Shown: positions 28,864-38,070 of the stretch, piece after piece
How the letters are laid out: each line of letters opens with the position of its first letter
Position numbering within the stretch: position 1 is the first letter of the stretch
NCBI GenBank assembly: GCA_902594835.1
Contig: CACJNX010000002.1
Span: forward strand, 1 to 56,000
Direction of reading: 5' to 3'
DNA from: an uncultured Pelagibacteraceae bacterium
Lineage (GTDB): Bacteria > Pseudomonadota > Alphaproteobacteria > Pelagibacterales > Pelagibacteraceae
DNA length: 56,000 nucleotides
Translations under genes and position numbers: made by a program
The notes under the pieces: model-generated
Seen by the model: the letters and a program-made list of their open reading frames with translations, nothing else
Database searches by the model: none
What the model was told of the DNA's origin: nothing

Positions 28864-29515
28864 TTATCTCCTTTAAAAATTTCGCTAAATTATCTGTTTT
28901 ATAATTGATGAATTTTTCATCTGAGTATTTTGATGCCCAAGGTTCATCATTTTTTATCCAAACTGTTTTCATTCCTAATTCATGAGCTGGTTTTAAATTT
29001 CTTGCTATATCTTCAAAGAATATACAGTATTGTGGCTCAATTTTGTAATTTTCTACTAATTTTTTGTAAGGTTCTTTAGATGGTTTTGGAATAAATTCAC
29101 AATCTCGAATATCAAAAATTCCATCAAAAAGCCTATCGATTCCAATTCTTTTTGTTACATTTAAAGCGTGAGCTCTTGATCCATTAGTAAAGATTATTTT
29201 TTTTCCACTTAATTTCTTTATTTCTTCTTCTAAAAATTCATTTTTATCTAAAAAACTGAGATCGACGTCATGTACAAACTCTAAAAATTCATCAGCGTCT
29301 ATTTTGTGATGTTTGATCATGCCATTTAAAGTAGTGTTATATTCTTGAAAGTAGTTTTTTTGAATTTTTCTTGCTTCTTCTAAACTTACACTTAGTTTTT
29401 CAGATATGAATTTTGACATTTTCTTATCTACTTGGTCAAAAACTTTTGTTGCACCATCATACAATGTATTATCTAGATCAAATAACCAAAATTTTATTTT
29501 TGATAAATCTTTCAT
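28850..29515 (-). CDS. HAD-family pyrimidine 5'-nucleotidase-like
   Basis: A 221-residue haloacid dehalogenase-type phosphatase. Motif I is [10 protein letters not shown] (nucleophile and acid aspartates), motif [12 protein letters not shown], motif III K in PKPSKEPYK and motif [11 protein letters not shown]. This pattern and length match the SDT1/SSM1 pyrimidine 5'-nucleotidase group. In alphaproteobacteria the gene sits between argB and dapD, as here. It overlaps dapD by 14 bases and argB by 4. The physiological substrate is inferred from family. Confidence 0.87.
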   Translation of the reverse strand: MKDLSKIKFWLFDLDNTLYDGATKVFDQVDKKMSKFISEKLSVSLEEARKIQKNYFQEYNTTLNGMIKHHKIDADEFLEFVHDVDLSFLDKNEFLEEEIKKLSGKKIIFTNGSRAHALNVTKRIGIDRLFDGIFDIRDCEFIPKPSKEPYKKLVENYKIEPQYCIFFEDIARNLKPAHELGMKTVWIKNDEPWASKYSDEKFINYKTDNLAKFLKEINELK

Positions 29516-30381
29516 TTCCTTATTAAAGTTCCAGAGCCCTGATCAGAAAAAATTTCATGTAAAATTGAATGAGGCTTTCTTCCATCGAGTATTACGACAC
29601 CTCTTACTCCATTTTTTACTGCATCAACGCAGTTTTGTATTTTAGGAATCATTCCTCCTTGAACAACTTTCCATTTAATCAGGTTTTCTAAATCTAAAGG
29701 TTTTATTTCTGAAATTAGTTTTTTTTGATCATCATAAACACCTTCAACATTAGTCATTAATAACAATCTTCTAGATTTAAGCTTTTTAGCTATTGCACTA
29801 GCTGCAGTGTCCCCGTTTATATTATATGTCAATTTATCTGCTCCAATACCTAGGGGAGCAACAATCGGGATTTCGTTTTTATTAATTGCATCATCAATCA
29901 TTTGAGAGTTAATTTTATTCGGATTTCCCACAAAGCCTAATTCTTCTCTTTCGGGGACAACATTTATAATGTTATTTTTTTGCGTGTGAAATGATACAGC
30001 TTTAGAACCTAATTTTTTCAAATTTTCGACTATGTCATTATTAAAATCAATAAGAACTTCTTCAACGATTTTGACAATATTTTTGTCAGTAACCCTTAAT
30101 CCATTTATAAATTTTGAATCAATCTTCTTTTTATCTAACTCTCTTTTAATTCTTGGACCTCCACCGTGAACAATAATTAATGATAACCCTAATTTGTTTA
30201 AAATGTTTATATCTAAAATAAAATTATTAAATACGTTTCTATCAATTAAAACGTTACCCCCATATTTTATTACAATCTTTTCATTTTTATATTTGGAAAC
30301 ATATTTTTGAACATTGTTTATATTTGGAACATCTTTAGGCCAAAGTTTTTTAATCTCTTCGAGAGAAATTTTTTCTGGCAT
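29512..30381 (-). CDS. argB: Acetylglutamate kinase
   Basis: A 289-residue amino-acid kinase that phosphorylates N-acetylglutamate in arginine synthesis. The phosphate-binding KYGGNVL and IIVHGGGPRIK, the substrate-binding region with GADKLTYNINGDTAASAIA and GMIPKIQNCVDAV are clear. It lies four bases after yidC. In many alphaproteobacteria the GTPase gene engB (yihA) stands between yidC and argB; here it is absent from that place. Confidence 0.96.
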   Translation of the reverse strand: MPEKISLEEIKKLWPKDVPNINNVQKYVSKYKNEKIVIKYGGNVLIDRNVFNNFILDINILNKLGLSLIIVHGGGPRIKRELDKKKIDSKFINGLRVTDKNIVKIVEEVLIDFNNDIVENLKKLGSKAVSFHTQKNNIINVVPEREELGFVGNPNKINSQMIDDAINKNEIPIVAPLGIGADKLTYNINGDTAASAIAKKLKSRRLLLMTNVEGVYDDQKKLISEIKPLDLENLIKWKVVQGGMIPKIQNCVDAVKNGVRGVVILDGRKPHSILHEIFSDQGSGTLIRK

Positions 30382-30385
30382 TAAA

Positions 30386-32071
30386 TTAGTTTGTTTTTAC
30401 AGTAGTTTGTTTTACAATTACGTACTGTTGAGCAATTGTTAAAATATTGTTTACTGTCCAGTAAACAACCAGGCCTGATGGGAAAGATGCTAAAATAATT
30501 GTTAAAAATAGAGGGAAGAAAGCAAAAATTTTTGCTTGAATTGGATCTGCAGGAGCTGGATTTAATTTTTGCTGAACCCACATAGAAGCACCCATTAAAA
30601 TTGGCCAAATACCAATTATCATAAAACTTGGTGGATCCCATGGTATTAGTCCAAATAAATTAAAAATTGTGGTCGGGTCTGCTGCTGATAGATCTTTTAT
30701 CCAACCAAAAAAAGGCTGATGTCTCATTTCCAAAGAAATAAATAACATTTTATATATGGCAAAAAAGAATGGTATTTGAATCAAGACTGGTAAGCAACCT
30801 GAAGCAGGATTAATTTTTTCTTTTCTATACAAAGCCATCATTTCTTGTTGCAACTTTACTTTGTCATCCTTATGGAGCTCTTTTAGTCTCATCATTTCAG
30901 GTTGAACTGCCTTCATTTTTGCCATGGATTTAAATGAGAAGTTTGCTAGGGGGTAAAAAATTAATCTTATTGCTATTGTAAGTAAAACTATAGCATAACC
31001 AAAATTTCCTGAAAATTTAAATAGATAATCTATTACAAAAAATAATGGTTTTGTGAAAAAGTAAAACCAACCCCAGTCTATCACTAAATCAAATTTATTA
31101 ATATTTTGATCAGCAGCATATCCGTCAATTGTTTCAACTTCTTTTGCCGAAACAAATAATCTTAATTGATTAATTCCTGTTGATGACTTGTTAATTGTAG
31201 TTGGTTCATTAATTATATAATTGGCCTTATAGCCATTGTCATAAAGAAAAGTTGATTTGAAATTTTTTCCTTTTTCAGGAACAAAAGCTGTCATCCAATA
31301 TTTGTCAGTAATACCCAGCCATCCTTCATTAGACTCTCTCACAATTTTCTTTTCTTTTATATCGTCGTAATCATCTTCTTTTAACTCATCATCAAAAACA
31401 CCGATAAAACCCTCGTGTTGAATGTAAAAATTTTGAATATCATCAGGAACTTTATTCCTTGTCATTTGAGCATATGGGTATAAATCAATAGGTGAATTTG
31501 AATTATTCCTTACTAATTGAGTAATTTTAAATAAATATTTGTCATCTAATTCTATTTTTTTTTCAAATATTATTCCCTCTCCGTTACTCCACTGTAGTGT
31601 AATCGGAGAATTATTACTTAAAATACTATTTCCTTTTACTGACCAAACACTGTCTTTTGAAGGTATCTTTATTTTGTTTCCAATACTTGTCCAACCGGTT
31701 TCAATATAGAAACCATTTTCTGTCTCTGCTGGATTTAAAAAAATAATATTTTTATCTCCCTCAACTTTTTGTTTATGATTTTTGAAAGAAATGTCATCAA
31801 TTTGTGCACCTTTTAAATTAATTGAACCAATAATATTGTTATTTTCAATTTTGATTCTTTTATCTTTTTTAATTGATTCCTCTCTAGAGATATTTTTAAG
31901 TATTGTTGGCTGATTTATTGTTGGGGCTATCGAGCCCGCTTCAGATTTCTGCTCAACTTTTTGATTGTTTTTTGGATTAATAGGTTTTTTTGGTGTTTCA
32001 AAAAAGGCTCCCCAGAAAAGCAAAACAGACATTGAAAGAGCGATAGCTACAAATACGTTTTTATTATCCAT
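30386..32071 (-). CDS. yidC: Membrane protein insertase YidC
   Basis: About 561 residues from the ATG at 32071 (MDNKNVFVAIALSMSVLLFWG); an upstream in-frame start at 32104 would put 11 extra residues before the expected first helix. YidC inserts and folds inner-membrane proteins, alone or with SecYEG. The order is N-terminal membrane anchor, large periplasmic beta domain (about 45-340) and the conserved five-helix core with FGYAIVLLTIAIRLIFYPLA and MALYRKEKINPASGCLP. It overlaps yidD by eight bases. Confidence 0.96.
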   Translation of the reverse strand: MDNKNVFVAIALSMSVLLFWGAFFETPKKPINPKNNQKVEQKSEAGSIAPTINQPTILKNISREESIKKDKRIKIENNNIIGSINLKGAQIDDISFKNHKQKVEGDKNIIFLNPAETENGFYIETGWTSIGNKIKIPSKDSVWSVKGNSILSNNSPITLQWSNGEGIIFEKKIELDDKYLFKITQLVRNNSNSPIDLYPYAQMTRNKVPDDIQNFYIQHEGFIGVFDDELKEDDYDDIKEKKIVRESNEGWLGITDKYWMTAFVPEKGKNFKSTFLYDNGYKANYIINEPTTINKSSTGINQLRLFVSAKEVETIDGYAADQNINKFDLVIDWGWFYFFTKPLFFVIDYLFKFSGNFGYAIVLLTIAIRLIFYPLANFSFKSMAKMKAVQPEMMRLKELHKDDKVKLQQEMMALYRKEKINPASGCLPVLIQIPFFFAIYKMLFISLEMRHQPFFGWIKDLSAADPTTIFNLFGLIPWDPPSFMIIGIWPILMGASMWVQQKLNPAPADPIQAKIFAFFPLFLTIILASFPSGLVVYWTVNNILTIAQQYVIVKQTTVKTN

Positions 32072-32315
32072 TTTTACTATCCTTTTGATTTGTTTCTGGA
32101 ACAAAATCTATACCATGACTACCGCCAAGAGTTTTTACAGGATGGCATTTTAAAATTCTTTTCAATCCTAGTAAAAACCCTTTTTTAAAACCTTGAGTTT
32201 TTAAAGCCTCTATAAAATATTCAGAACAGGAAGGCAAGAATCTACATCTAGTTCCTAATAATGGAGATATAAAATATTTATAAAATTTTATAATTAAAAT
32301 TAGAATTTTTGTCAT
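32064..32315 (-). CDS. yidD: Membrane protein insertion efficiency factor YidD
   Basis: An 83-residue member of the YidD family (DUF37), a small amphipathic membrane-associated protein that assists YidC-dependent insertion. Diagnostic residues are YKYFISPLLGTRCRFLPSCS, EYFIEAL and LKRILKCHPVKTLGG with three conserved cysteines. It lies between rnpA and yidC, the standard order, overlapping yidC by eight bases and separated from rnpA by one base. Confidence 0.95.
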   Translation of the reverse strand: MTKILILIIKFYKYFISPLLGTRCRFLPSCSEYFIEALKTQGFKKGFLLGLKRILKCHPVKTLGGSHGIDFVPETNQKDSKNG

Positions 32316-32316
32316 T

Positions 32317-32667
32317 TTACTTTTTTAATTTACTAAAACTTTTCTCCATCAATGGCAAAAGCACATCTTGTTTTTGAGCATAAGCATTAGACTTACCGAA
32401 AACTATATAAGTGTAATCCTTATTAATTGCACCTCTTTTTTTTAACAATTTTTGAACAATTGCTTTTAATTTTCTTCTAATTTTGTTTCTTTTAACAGCA
32501 TTTCCAATTTTTTTTTTCATTACAAAACTTATAAGTAAATTAGCTTTATATCTGGGTTTAAAAAAATTTTTAGCTGCAAAAATGGAAAAGTAGTCCGTAT
32601 GAACTTTTTTTTCTTTAAGAGCTTTTCTGAATTGGTTGCTTTTTTTTAAACTTTCAAGCTTAACCAT
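32317..32667 (-). CDS. rnpA: Ribonuclease P protein component
   Basis: A 116-residue basic protein subunit of RNase P, which makes tRNA 5' ends. The family signature is KKKIGNAVKRNKIRRKLKA, preceded by LISFVMKK. It lies six bases after rpmH and one base before yidD. RNase P activity is directly relevant to this genome because two tRNAs in the window begin inside the stop codon of an upstream gene. Confidence 0.94.
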   Translation of the reverse strand: MVKLESLKKSNQFRKALKEKKVHTDYFSIFAAKNFFKPRYKANLLISFVMKKKIGNAVKRNKIRRKLKAIVQKLLKKRGAINKDYTYIVFGKSNAYAQKQDVLLPLMEKSFSKLKK

Positions 32668-32673
32668 TAAATT

Positions 32674-32808
32674 CTAGGTAGAAAGAGTTTTTCTTCCTTT
32701 TGCTCGTCTACGAGCGATAAGTTGTCTACCGGTTTTTGTAGCCATTCTTGCTCTAAAACCGTGTCTTCTTTTTCTTACTAAATTACTAGGCTGATATGTT
32801 CTTTTCAT
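32674..32808 (-). CDS. rpmH: 50S ribosomal protein L34
   Basis: A 44-residue very basic protein: [18 protein letters not shown], then [19 protein letters not shown], with a TAG stop. This matches the L34 family end to end. It is the first gene of the minus-strand run with rnpA, yidD and yidC, the usual order near many bacterial origins. No dnaA or origin-like region lies on the other side; a VTT membrane gene is divergent 50 bases away. Confidence 0.97.
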   Translation of the reverse strand: MKRTYQPSNLVRKRRHGFRARMATKTGRQLIARRRAKGRKTLST

Positions 32809-32858
32809 AAATATTAAAAGGTATATATTTTAATTGTTGTCTATTGTACAGGTAAATT

Positions 32859-33581
32859 ATGAGCAAAAATTTGAAAATCTTTTTAGGCGTTTCTTACTTA
32901 CTCATTTTATTTATATTTCTTTATTTTATCTTTGGAAGCATTCAAGTAAATAGACTTGATGATTTTTCATATTACAAGGAACTTCAGTCAAATTTAGATA
33001 GCCACATAAGCTCCAATGTTTTCATTAATTTGGTTTACTTTTTCATTTTTGGAATAGTTTGGGTGATGTTACTTGGATTTGGATCACCAATTTTAATAAT
33101 GTCAGGAATATTATTTGGACAATGGCTTGGCACAGCTATATCTGTATTATCACTCTCAATTGGAGCTCTTGCATTATATTCCACTGGAAATTTTTTTTTT
33201 AAAGATTTAGTTAAGCTAATATTAGAAAAAAAATTTGCTAAACACATCGCATTATTTCAAAAAAATGAATTTTTTTATTTTTTAATGTATAGATTTGTTG
33301 GAGGTCTTGGAGTCCCGTTCTTTTTGCAAAATTTACTGCCAATACTTTTTGGAATGAAAAAAAGAAATTATTTTTTTTCTAGTTGTTTTGGATTTATACC
33401 AAGTTTTTTTATTATGAATACGATAGGAGCTGGATTAAATATTTATATTAAGCAAGCAAGTAATTTTAGTATGATGAATTTAATTCTATCAAAAGAAATT
33501 TATTTACCAATCTTAATGTTCTTAATTTTAATGATTGTATCTTTATTAATTAAAAAAAAATTTTTTAATGATAGAAATTAA
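32859..33581 (+). CDS. VTT/TVP38-TMEM64 (DedA-like) membrane protein
   Basis: A 240-residue inner-membrane protein with about five or six helices. The central FGSPILIMSGILFGQWLGTAISVLSLSIGALA and FLMYRFVGGLGVPFF segments are the VTT (SNARE-associated) domain signature, including the conserved arginine and glycines. Relatives move or flip lipids across membranes. It overlaps the next gene by 14 bases. The lipid substrate is unknown. Confidence 0.85.
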   Translation: MSKNLKIFLGVSYLLILFIFLYFIFGSIQVNRLDDFSYYKELQSNLDSHISSNVFINLVYFFIFGIVWVMLLGFGSPILIMSGILFGQWLGTAISVLSLSIGALALYSTGNFFFKDLVKLILEKKFAKHIALFQKNEFFYFLMYRFVGGLGVPFFLQNLLPILFGMKKRNYFFSSCFGFIPSFFIMNTIGAGLNIYIKQASNFSMMNLILSKEIYLPILMFLILMIVSLLIKKKFFNDRN

Positions 33582-35298
33582 TAAAAATAATCTTTCTAAT
33601 GATTTAAGTCCTTATCTTAAACAACATAAAGAAAATCCTGTTAACTGGCAAATTTGGTCTAAGGAAACTTTGGAATATGCAAAACAGAATAAAAAGCCAA
33701 TCATATTAAGCATTGGATATGCTAGCTGTCACTGGTGTCATGTAATGGCTCATGAAAGTTTTGAAGATCAAGAAACTGCAAAAATTATGAATCAATTATT
33801 TGTAAATATAAAAGTTGATAGAGAAGAAAGACCTGATTTGGATTTTATTTTTCAAAGTTCATTTCAATTATTTAATCAAACAGGAGGTGGGTGGCCTTTG
33901 ACAATGTTTTTAGATGAAAATGGTGTACCATTTATGGGAGGTACTTATTTTCCTAAAGAGGCAAAACATGGATTACCATCATTTAAAGAAGTTTTACAAA
34001 AAGTCTCAGAAGCCTATAAAGACCAAAGAGAAAAAATAATAAATCAAAAAGATTTAATTATTAAAAATTTAGATTTAAAAAAAAATTCTGTTTTCAATCA
34101 AGATCTCGAACCTATTATAGAAATGTCTTTAAATAATTTAGATCCAGTTAAAGGAGGCTATAAAGGTGCGCCTAAATTTCCAACTTTTAATCTATTTGAA
34201 ACTCTACTTTATTTTTATAACACATCTAATGATACAAAGTACTTGAAGCCAGTAGAACTAATTATTAAGCAACTTTGTTCAAAAGGTATATATGATCATG
34301 TCGAAGGTGGCATTGCTCGGTATACAGTTGATGAAGATTGGGTAATTCCACATTTTGAGAAAATGCTTTATGATAATACTCAATTTATATTGTTACTTTC
34401 AAAATATTGTAAAATAAACTCAGAAAATTATTTTAAAGAAAAATTAAAACAAACCATTAATTTTTTAACTAAAAACTTTCTTAATAAAGAGGGTTTTTTG
34501 GGGTCTGCTTACGATGCAGATAGCGAGGGTGAAGAGGGTAAATACTATATTTATTCTTATAGTGAGATAAAAGATATAGAAAATATTGGGCAATATTTTG
34601 AAATTAAGCCAGAGGGAAACTGGGAAAATAAAATCATTCTAGTTGAAAAACAAAAACCCACTGAACAAATTTTAAAAAAACTTTTACAAATAAGATCAAA
34701 AAAAAACAAACCTTTTTTCGACGATAAAACTCAACTTGATTTAAATTGTTTAATGATTAGTGCATTAATTTCTGCAAATGAAATTTTACCAAATAGCGGA
34801 TATTTAAAATTAGCTGAAGAGTTTTTCTTAAAAATTGAAAAAAAATATATAAAAAATAAAGTTTACCATAGTTACTCAAAAGATATCGTTTTTATTGAAG
34901 ATTATGCCTTTTTAATTAATGCAATTAATGACTTATCAGATATAACAATAAACTTTAAATATAAAGAATTAGCCAGAAAATTGTCTAAAGAGGCAATAGA
35001 TAAATTTTTCTTAGAAGATAAAAATATCTTTCAAAAAAATCCCAAACATAATAAAGACACTTTTTTCAAGCCTATAGACATAGGTGACAATACAATTCCA
35101 AACGGTAATGCTGTGATGCTTATAAATTTAATAAGATGTGGATTGATGGAAGAAGCAAAAAAATTATCTGTTAGTCTTAATGGTTATATAAATATTTACA
35201 AAAATCATATGATGACAGCAATAAGAGCTGTAGATTTTTTTAACAAAATTAATTCAGGTAAAAATTGTAACGAGCAAGGTTGTAAAATAGATGATTAA
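33568..35298 (+). CDS. DUF255 thioredoxin-like protein (YyaL/SPATA20 type)
   Basis: A 576-residue protein with an N-terminal thioredoxin-like domain (about 1-165) containing SIGYASCHWCHVMAHESF with the conserved CxxC, and KVDREERPDLD, the DUF255 hallmark. The rest is an alpha/alpha-barrel region like N-acylglucosamine 2-epimerases (GGIARYTVDEDWVIPHFEKMLYDN). Most bacterial members are near 670-700 residues; this one looks shortened, mainly toward the C-terminus. Function in the family is poorly defined. It overlaps its neighbours by 14 and 8 bases. Confidence 0.9.
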   Translation: MIEINKNNLSNDLSPYLKQHKENPVNWQIWSKETLEYAKQNKKPIILSIGYASCHWCHVMAHESFEDQETAKIMNQLFVNIKVDREERPDLDFIFQSSFQLFNQTGGGWPLTMFLDENGVPFMGGTYFPKEAKHGLPSFKEVLQKVSEAYKDQREKIINQKDLIIKNLDLKKNSVFNQDLEPIIEMSLNNLDPVKGGYKGAPKFPTFNLFETLLYFYNTSNDTKYLKPVELIIKQLCSKGIYDHVEGGIARYTVDEDWVIPHFEKMLYDNTQFILLLSKYCKINSENYFKEKLKQTINFLTKNFLNKEGFLGSAYDADSEGEEGKYYIYSYSEIKDIENIGQYFEIKPEGNWENKIILVEKQKPTEQILKKLLQIRSKKNKPFFDDKTQLDLNCLMISALISANEILPNSGYLKLAEEFFLKIEKKYIKNKVYHSYSKDIVFIEDYAFLINAINDLSDITINFKYKELARKLSKEAIDKFFLEDKNIFQKNPKHNKDTFFKPIDIGDNTIPNGNAVMLINLIRCGLMEEAKKLSVSLNGYINIYKNHMMTAIRAVDFFNKINSGKNCNEQGCKIDD

Positions 35299-35479
35299 AA
35301 AAATTAATTGGCTGGCGTGGTTGGTTTTAGTGATATTGTGGAATTATGGTTTTCCAAACGCGACACCACTCCAAGATGTACTAGTTGCCGTAATTTTGTC
35401 GATATTATTTATAATTATTCAGAAGGTTCAATCTAGAGGCTTGCAAAATAGAGCCTCAAGAAGTAAATTTAAAAATTAA
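35291..35479 (+). CDS. Small two-helix membrane protein, unknown
   Basis: A 62-residue protein with a hydrophobic N-terminal half (INWLAWLVLVILWNYGFP), a short loop (NATPLQD), a second helix (VLVAVILSILFIIIQKV) and a basic cytoplasmic tail (SRGLQNRASRSKFKN). It begins within the last eight bases of the DUF255 gene, suggesting coupled translation. I do not recognise the family. The loop would be periplasmic by the positive-inside rule. Confidence 0.65.
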   Translation: MIKKINWLAWLVLVILWNYGFPNATPLQDVLVAVILSILFIIIQKVQSRGLQNRASRSKFKN

Positions 35480-35495
35480 TGAAGGGACGCTCAGT

Positions 35496-35690
35496 ATGGG
35501 AATTCACTACGATTACAAATCTACGCGAGGCGATAAAGCTATGAAAAAAGAAGCTAAGCGAAAAGCAAGAATTGAGCAAAGAAGAGCTAAGCGTTCAGTC
35601 AGCAATCCTAAAGAGTCCGAGGAAAAATTAATGCATGACATTGATAAACCTATAACATTAGAGGACTTAACAAACCCAGATAAAAATTAA
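35496..35690 (+). CDS. Small highly charged protein, unknown
   Basis: A 64-residue soluble protein: MGIHYDYKSTRGDKA, then a very basic helix (MKKEAKRKARIEQRRAKRS) and an acidic tail ending LEDLTNPDKN. A GAAGGGA Shine-Dalgarno sequence eight bases upstream supports this start. The basic segment could contact RNA or membrane phosphates. I do not recognise the family. It sits between the small membrane protein and a 35-residue lysine-rich frame, upstream of dcd. Confidence 0.65.
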   Translation: MGIHYDYKSTRGDKAMKKEAKRKARIEQRRAKRSVSNPKESEEKLMHDIDKPITLEDLTNPDKN

Positions 35691-35698
35691 TTTTCTTA

Positions 35699-35806
35699 AT
35701 GAAATCTTTTGAAAAAAAAGATTCTCTTACTAAAAGCCGTGAGGCTGCATTAAAAAAAAATCTTAAAAAAAGAAAAAAAATTAAAATAGAAAAAAAGAAA
35801 AAATGA
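35699..35806 (+). CDS. Very short lysine-rich protein, unknown
   Basis: A 35-residue frame ([20 protein letters not shown], then a lysine run to the stop) that overlaps the dcd start by four bases (ATGA). The position, eight bases after the previous stop and coupled to dcd, favours translation, but its composition could also arise from A-rich DNA. It may serve mainly to couple translation into dcd. Confidence is modest. Confidence 0.4.
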   Translation: MKSFEKKDSLTKSREAALKKNLKKRKKIKIEKKKK

Positions 35807-36357
35807 CTGTTCTTTCAGACAAATGGATTAAAAAAGTTGCGAAACAAAAAGGAATGATTAAACCTTTTGTGGATAAACAAGTAAGAAAAGGAAAAATTTC
35901 ATTCGGTTTATCCTCTTACGGATATGATGCTAGAGTATCAAATGAGTTTAAAATTTTTACAAATGTAAACTCAGGCATAGTTGATCCTAAAGTTTTCAAA
36001 AAAGAGAGCTTTGTTACTAAAGTTGGAAAGGAATGTATAATTCCACCTAATTCTTTTGCATTAGCGAGAACGATGGAATATTTTAAAATTCCCGATGATA
36101 TTTTAGTTATCTGTCTTGGAAAATCTACATATGCAAGATGCGGAATAATAGTAAATGTAACCCCTCTCGAACCAGGTTGGGAGGGACATGTAACTTTAGA
36201 ATTTTCAAATACTACTCCATTACCAGCAAAAATATATGCAAATGAGGGTGTAGCTCAATTTATCTTTTTAAAAGGCAATGAGAAACCAAGTATCACTTAT
36301 GCAAATAGAAAAGGTAAATATATGAAACAAAAAGGTGTGACACTTCCAAAAGTTTAA
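35803..36357 (+). CDS. dcd: dCTP deaminase
   Basis: A 184-residue enzyme of the dUTPase superfamily that converts dCTP to dUTP for thymidylate supply. The key segment is [30 protein letters not shown] with the catalytic glutamate, plus [10 protein letters not shown] near residue 37. The short sequence upstream ends in an ATGA overlap, so it is probably translated from the same mRNA. It precedes murA by eight bases. Confidence 0.97.
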   Translation: MTVLSDKWIKKVAKQKGMIKPFVDKQVRKGKISFGLSSYGYDARVSNEFKIFTNVNSGIVDPKVFKKESFVTKVGKECIIPPNSFALARTMEYFKIPDDILVICLGKSTYARCGIIVNVTPLEPGWEGHVTLEFSNTTPLPAKIYANEGVAQFIFLKGNEKPSITYANRKGKYMKQKGVTLPKV

Positions 36358-36365
36358 TCTCTTTG

Positions 36366-37625
36366 ATGCAAAAACTCATAATTAAAGGTAGAAGAGAGTT
36401 AAGTGGAAAAATTTCTATATCAGGCTCTAAAAATGCCACTCTACCAATTTTAGCGGCTTCTATTCTTTCCAATCAAGTAAAGATTAAAAATGTTCCTTTG
36501 GTGAAAGATATATTTACAATGGTTGAATTGTTGAATTTTATTGGACTAAAAGCAAAGATAATAAAAAAAAAAAATACAATTGAAATTAAAAATAGAGAAA
36601 AAAATATTAACACTTTAGCTCCTTATAAACTTGTAAAAACGATGAGAGCTGGAGTACTCGTTTTAGGCTCTTTGCTAACAAAATATAGAAAAGCAAAAGT
36701 TTCTTTACCTGGTGGGTGCGCAATTGGCACAAGACCTGTTGACTTACATTTATTTGCATTAAAAAAATTAGGTGCAAAAATTAAAATTAAAGATGGATAC
36801 ATTTTGGCCCAAGCAAAAAATGGTCTGAAAGGTGCAGTAATAAAATTTCCTTCTATTTCGGTAGGAGCTACAGAAAATGCGTTACTTGCTGCTTTTAAGG
36901 CCAAAGGAAAAACTATTTTAAAAAATTGTGCAATCGAACCAGAAATTAAAGATTTGATAAAATTTCTTAAAAATTTAGGGGCAAATATTTTTTTAAAAGG
37001 TAGGACAATTTCGATCTCAGAAAGTAAAATTAAAACTACAAAAATCACTCATCATGTAATTTTCGATAGAATAGAATTAGGCACTTATATGATAGCAAGT
37101 GCGTTACTAGCGAAAAAAAATTTAACGATAGATAAGATCGATCCAAAAATAATTAAAAGTGAGTTAAACATTTTAAAGAAGATAGGAGTTCAAATTGAAC
37201 AAAAAAAAAATTCTATTATTATTAAGAGGGCAAAAAAATTAAAAAAAATTAATATATTAACGAAACCATACCCTGGCTTCCCAACAGATTTGCAAGCTCA
37301 ACTTATGGTTATACTCACACAGGCAAAAGGTATTTCTAGAATAAAAGAGAACATTTTTGAAAACAGATTTATGCATGTTCCTGAATTAAAAAGAATGGGA
37401 GCGCAAATACAAATAAAAGATAAAACTGCTATAATAAAAGGGCCAACAAAATTAACTGGTGCTGAAGTTATGGCTACCGACCTTAGAGCCTCAGTTAGTT
37501 TAGTATTAGCCGGGTTGATCGCCGAGAATAGAACAATTATTAATAGAATTTATCATCTTGATAGGGGTTATGAGTTTTTAGAGAGAAAACTTAAAAAATG
37601 TAAAGCCATAATAAAAAGAGTTTAA
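36366..37625 (+). CDS. murA: UDP-N-acetylglucosamine 1-carboxyvinyltransferase
   Basis: A 419-residue enzyme from the ATG at 36366 (a TTG codon directly before it gives one extra residue and is less likely). MurA adds enolpyruvate to UDP-GlcNAc, the first committed step of peptidoglycan synthesis. The catalytic cysteine lies in LPGGCAIGTRPVDLH; SGSKNATLPILAASI, the FPTDLQAQ segment and DLRASVSLVLAGL are present. The order murA, DUF2948, hisD, infA is conserved in alphaproteobacteria. Confidence 0.97.
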   Translation: MQKLIIKGRRELSGKISISGSKNATLPILAASILSNQVKIKNVPLVKDIFTMVELLNFIGLKAKIIKKKNTIEIKNREKNINTLAPYKLVKTMRAGVLVLGSLLTKYRKAKVSLPGGCAIGTRPVDLHLFALKKLGAKIKIKDGYILAQAKNGLKGAVIKFPSISVGATENALLAAFKAKGKTILKNCAIEPEIKDLIKFLKNLGANIFLKGRTISISESKIKTTKITHHVIFDRIELGTYMIASALLAKKNLTIDKIDPKIIKSELNILKKIGVQIEQKKNSIIIKRAKKLKKINILTKPYPGFPTDLQAQLMVILTQAKGISRIKENIFENRFMHVPELKRMGAQIQIKDKTAIIKGPTKLTGAEVMATDLRASVSLVLAGLIAENRTIINRIYHLDRGYEFLERKLKKCKAIIKRV

Positions 37626-37626
37626 A

Positions 37627-38070
37627 ATGGAGCCAAAAAATTTAAAACTAATTGCTAGAACAGAAGAAGATCTGAGAGTTGTCTCTGCACATCTTCAAGA
37701 CTCAATCGCAAGCGTTGCTGACATTGCAAATTTAAAAAAAAATAAGATTTTTCTTATGCAACTTAACCGTTTTATGTGGGAGGATGTCGAAAAAGGTGTG
37801 TTTCGTAAGAATAAACGAATTAGAACTATCTTAAAATTTGAGAACGTAATGAATGTACTATCACGAAATATTAATCAGCTTAAAAAAGATAAGTTTTTAG
37901 ATTTTCTAGCTATTGAAACAAATATTACTCCTGATAAAAACTATGAGATGAAAATAATTTTTGCTGGTGATGCAATAATTAGAATTATCTCTGAGGTTAT
38001 TGAAGTAACTTTAGATGACCAGGGAGAAGCATGGGATACAAAAAATAAACCAAAACACAAAAGCTTATAA
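37627..38070 (+). CDS. DUF2948 family protein
   Basis: A 147-residue soluble protein of the alphaproteobacterial DUF2948 family. The pattern LKLIARTEEDLRVVSAHLQDSIASVADI, followed by FLMQLNRFMWED, is typical. Function is unknown. Its position between murA and hisD is the standard one for this family. It starts one base after murA and its stop overlaps the hisD start by one base, so it is translated as part of the operon. Confidence 0.88.
   Translation: MEPKNLKLIARTEEDLRVVSAHLQDSIASVADIANLKKNKIFLMQLNRFMWEDVEKGVFRKNKRIRTILKFENVMNVLSRNINQLKKDKFLDFLAIETNITPDKNYEMKIIFAGDAIIRIISEVIEVTLDDQGEAWDTKNKPKHKSL

Noticed and set aside
35479-35541. 20-residue frame starting in the overlap after the 62-residue gene
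   Set aside because: It overlaps the better supported 64-residue gene in another frame; the shared GAAGGGA serves as that gene's ribosome site.
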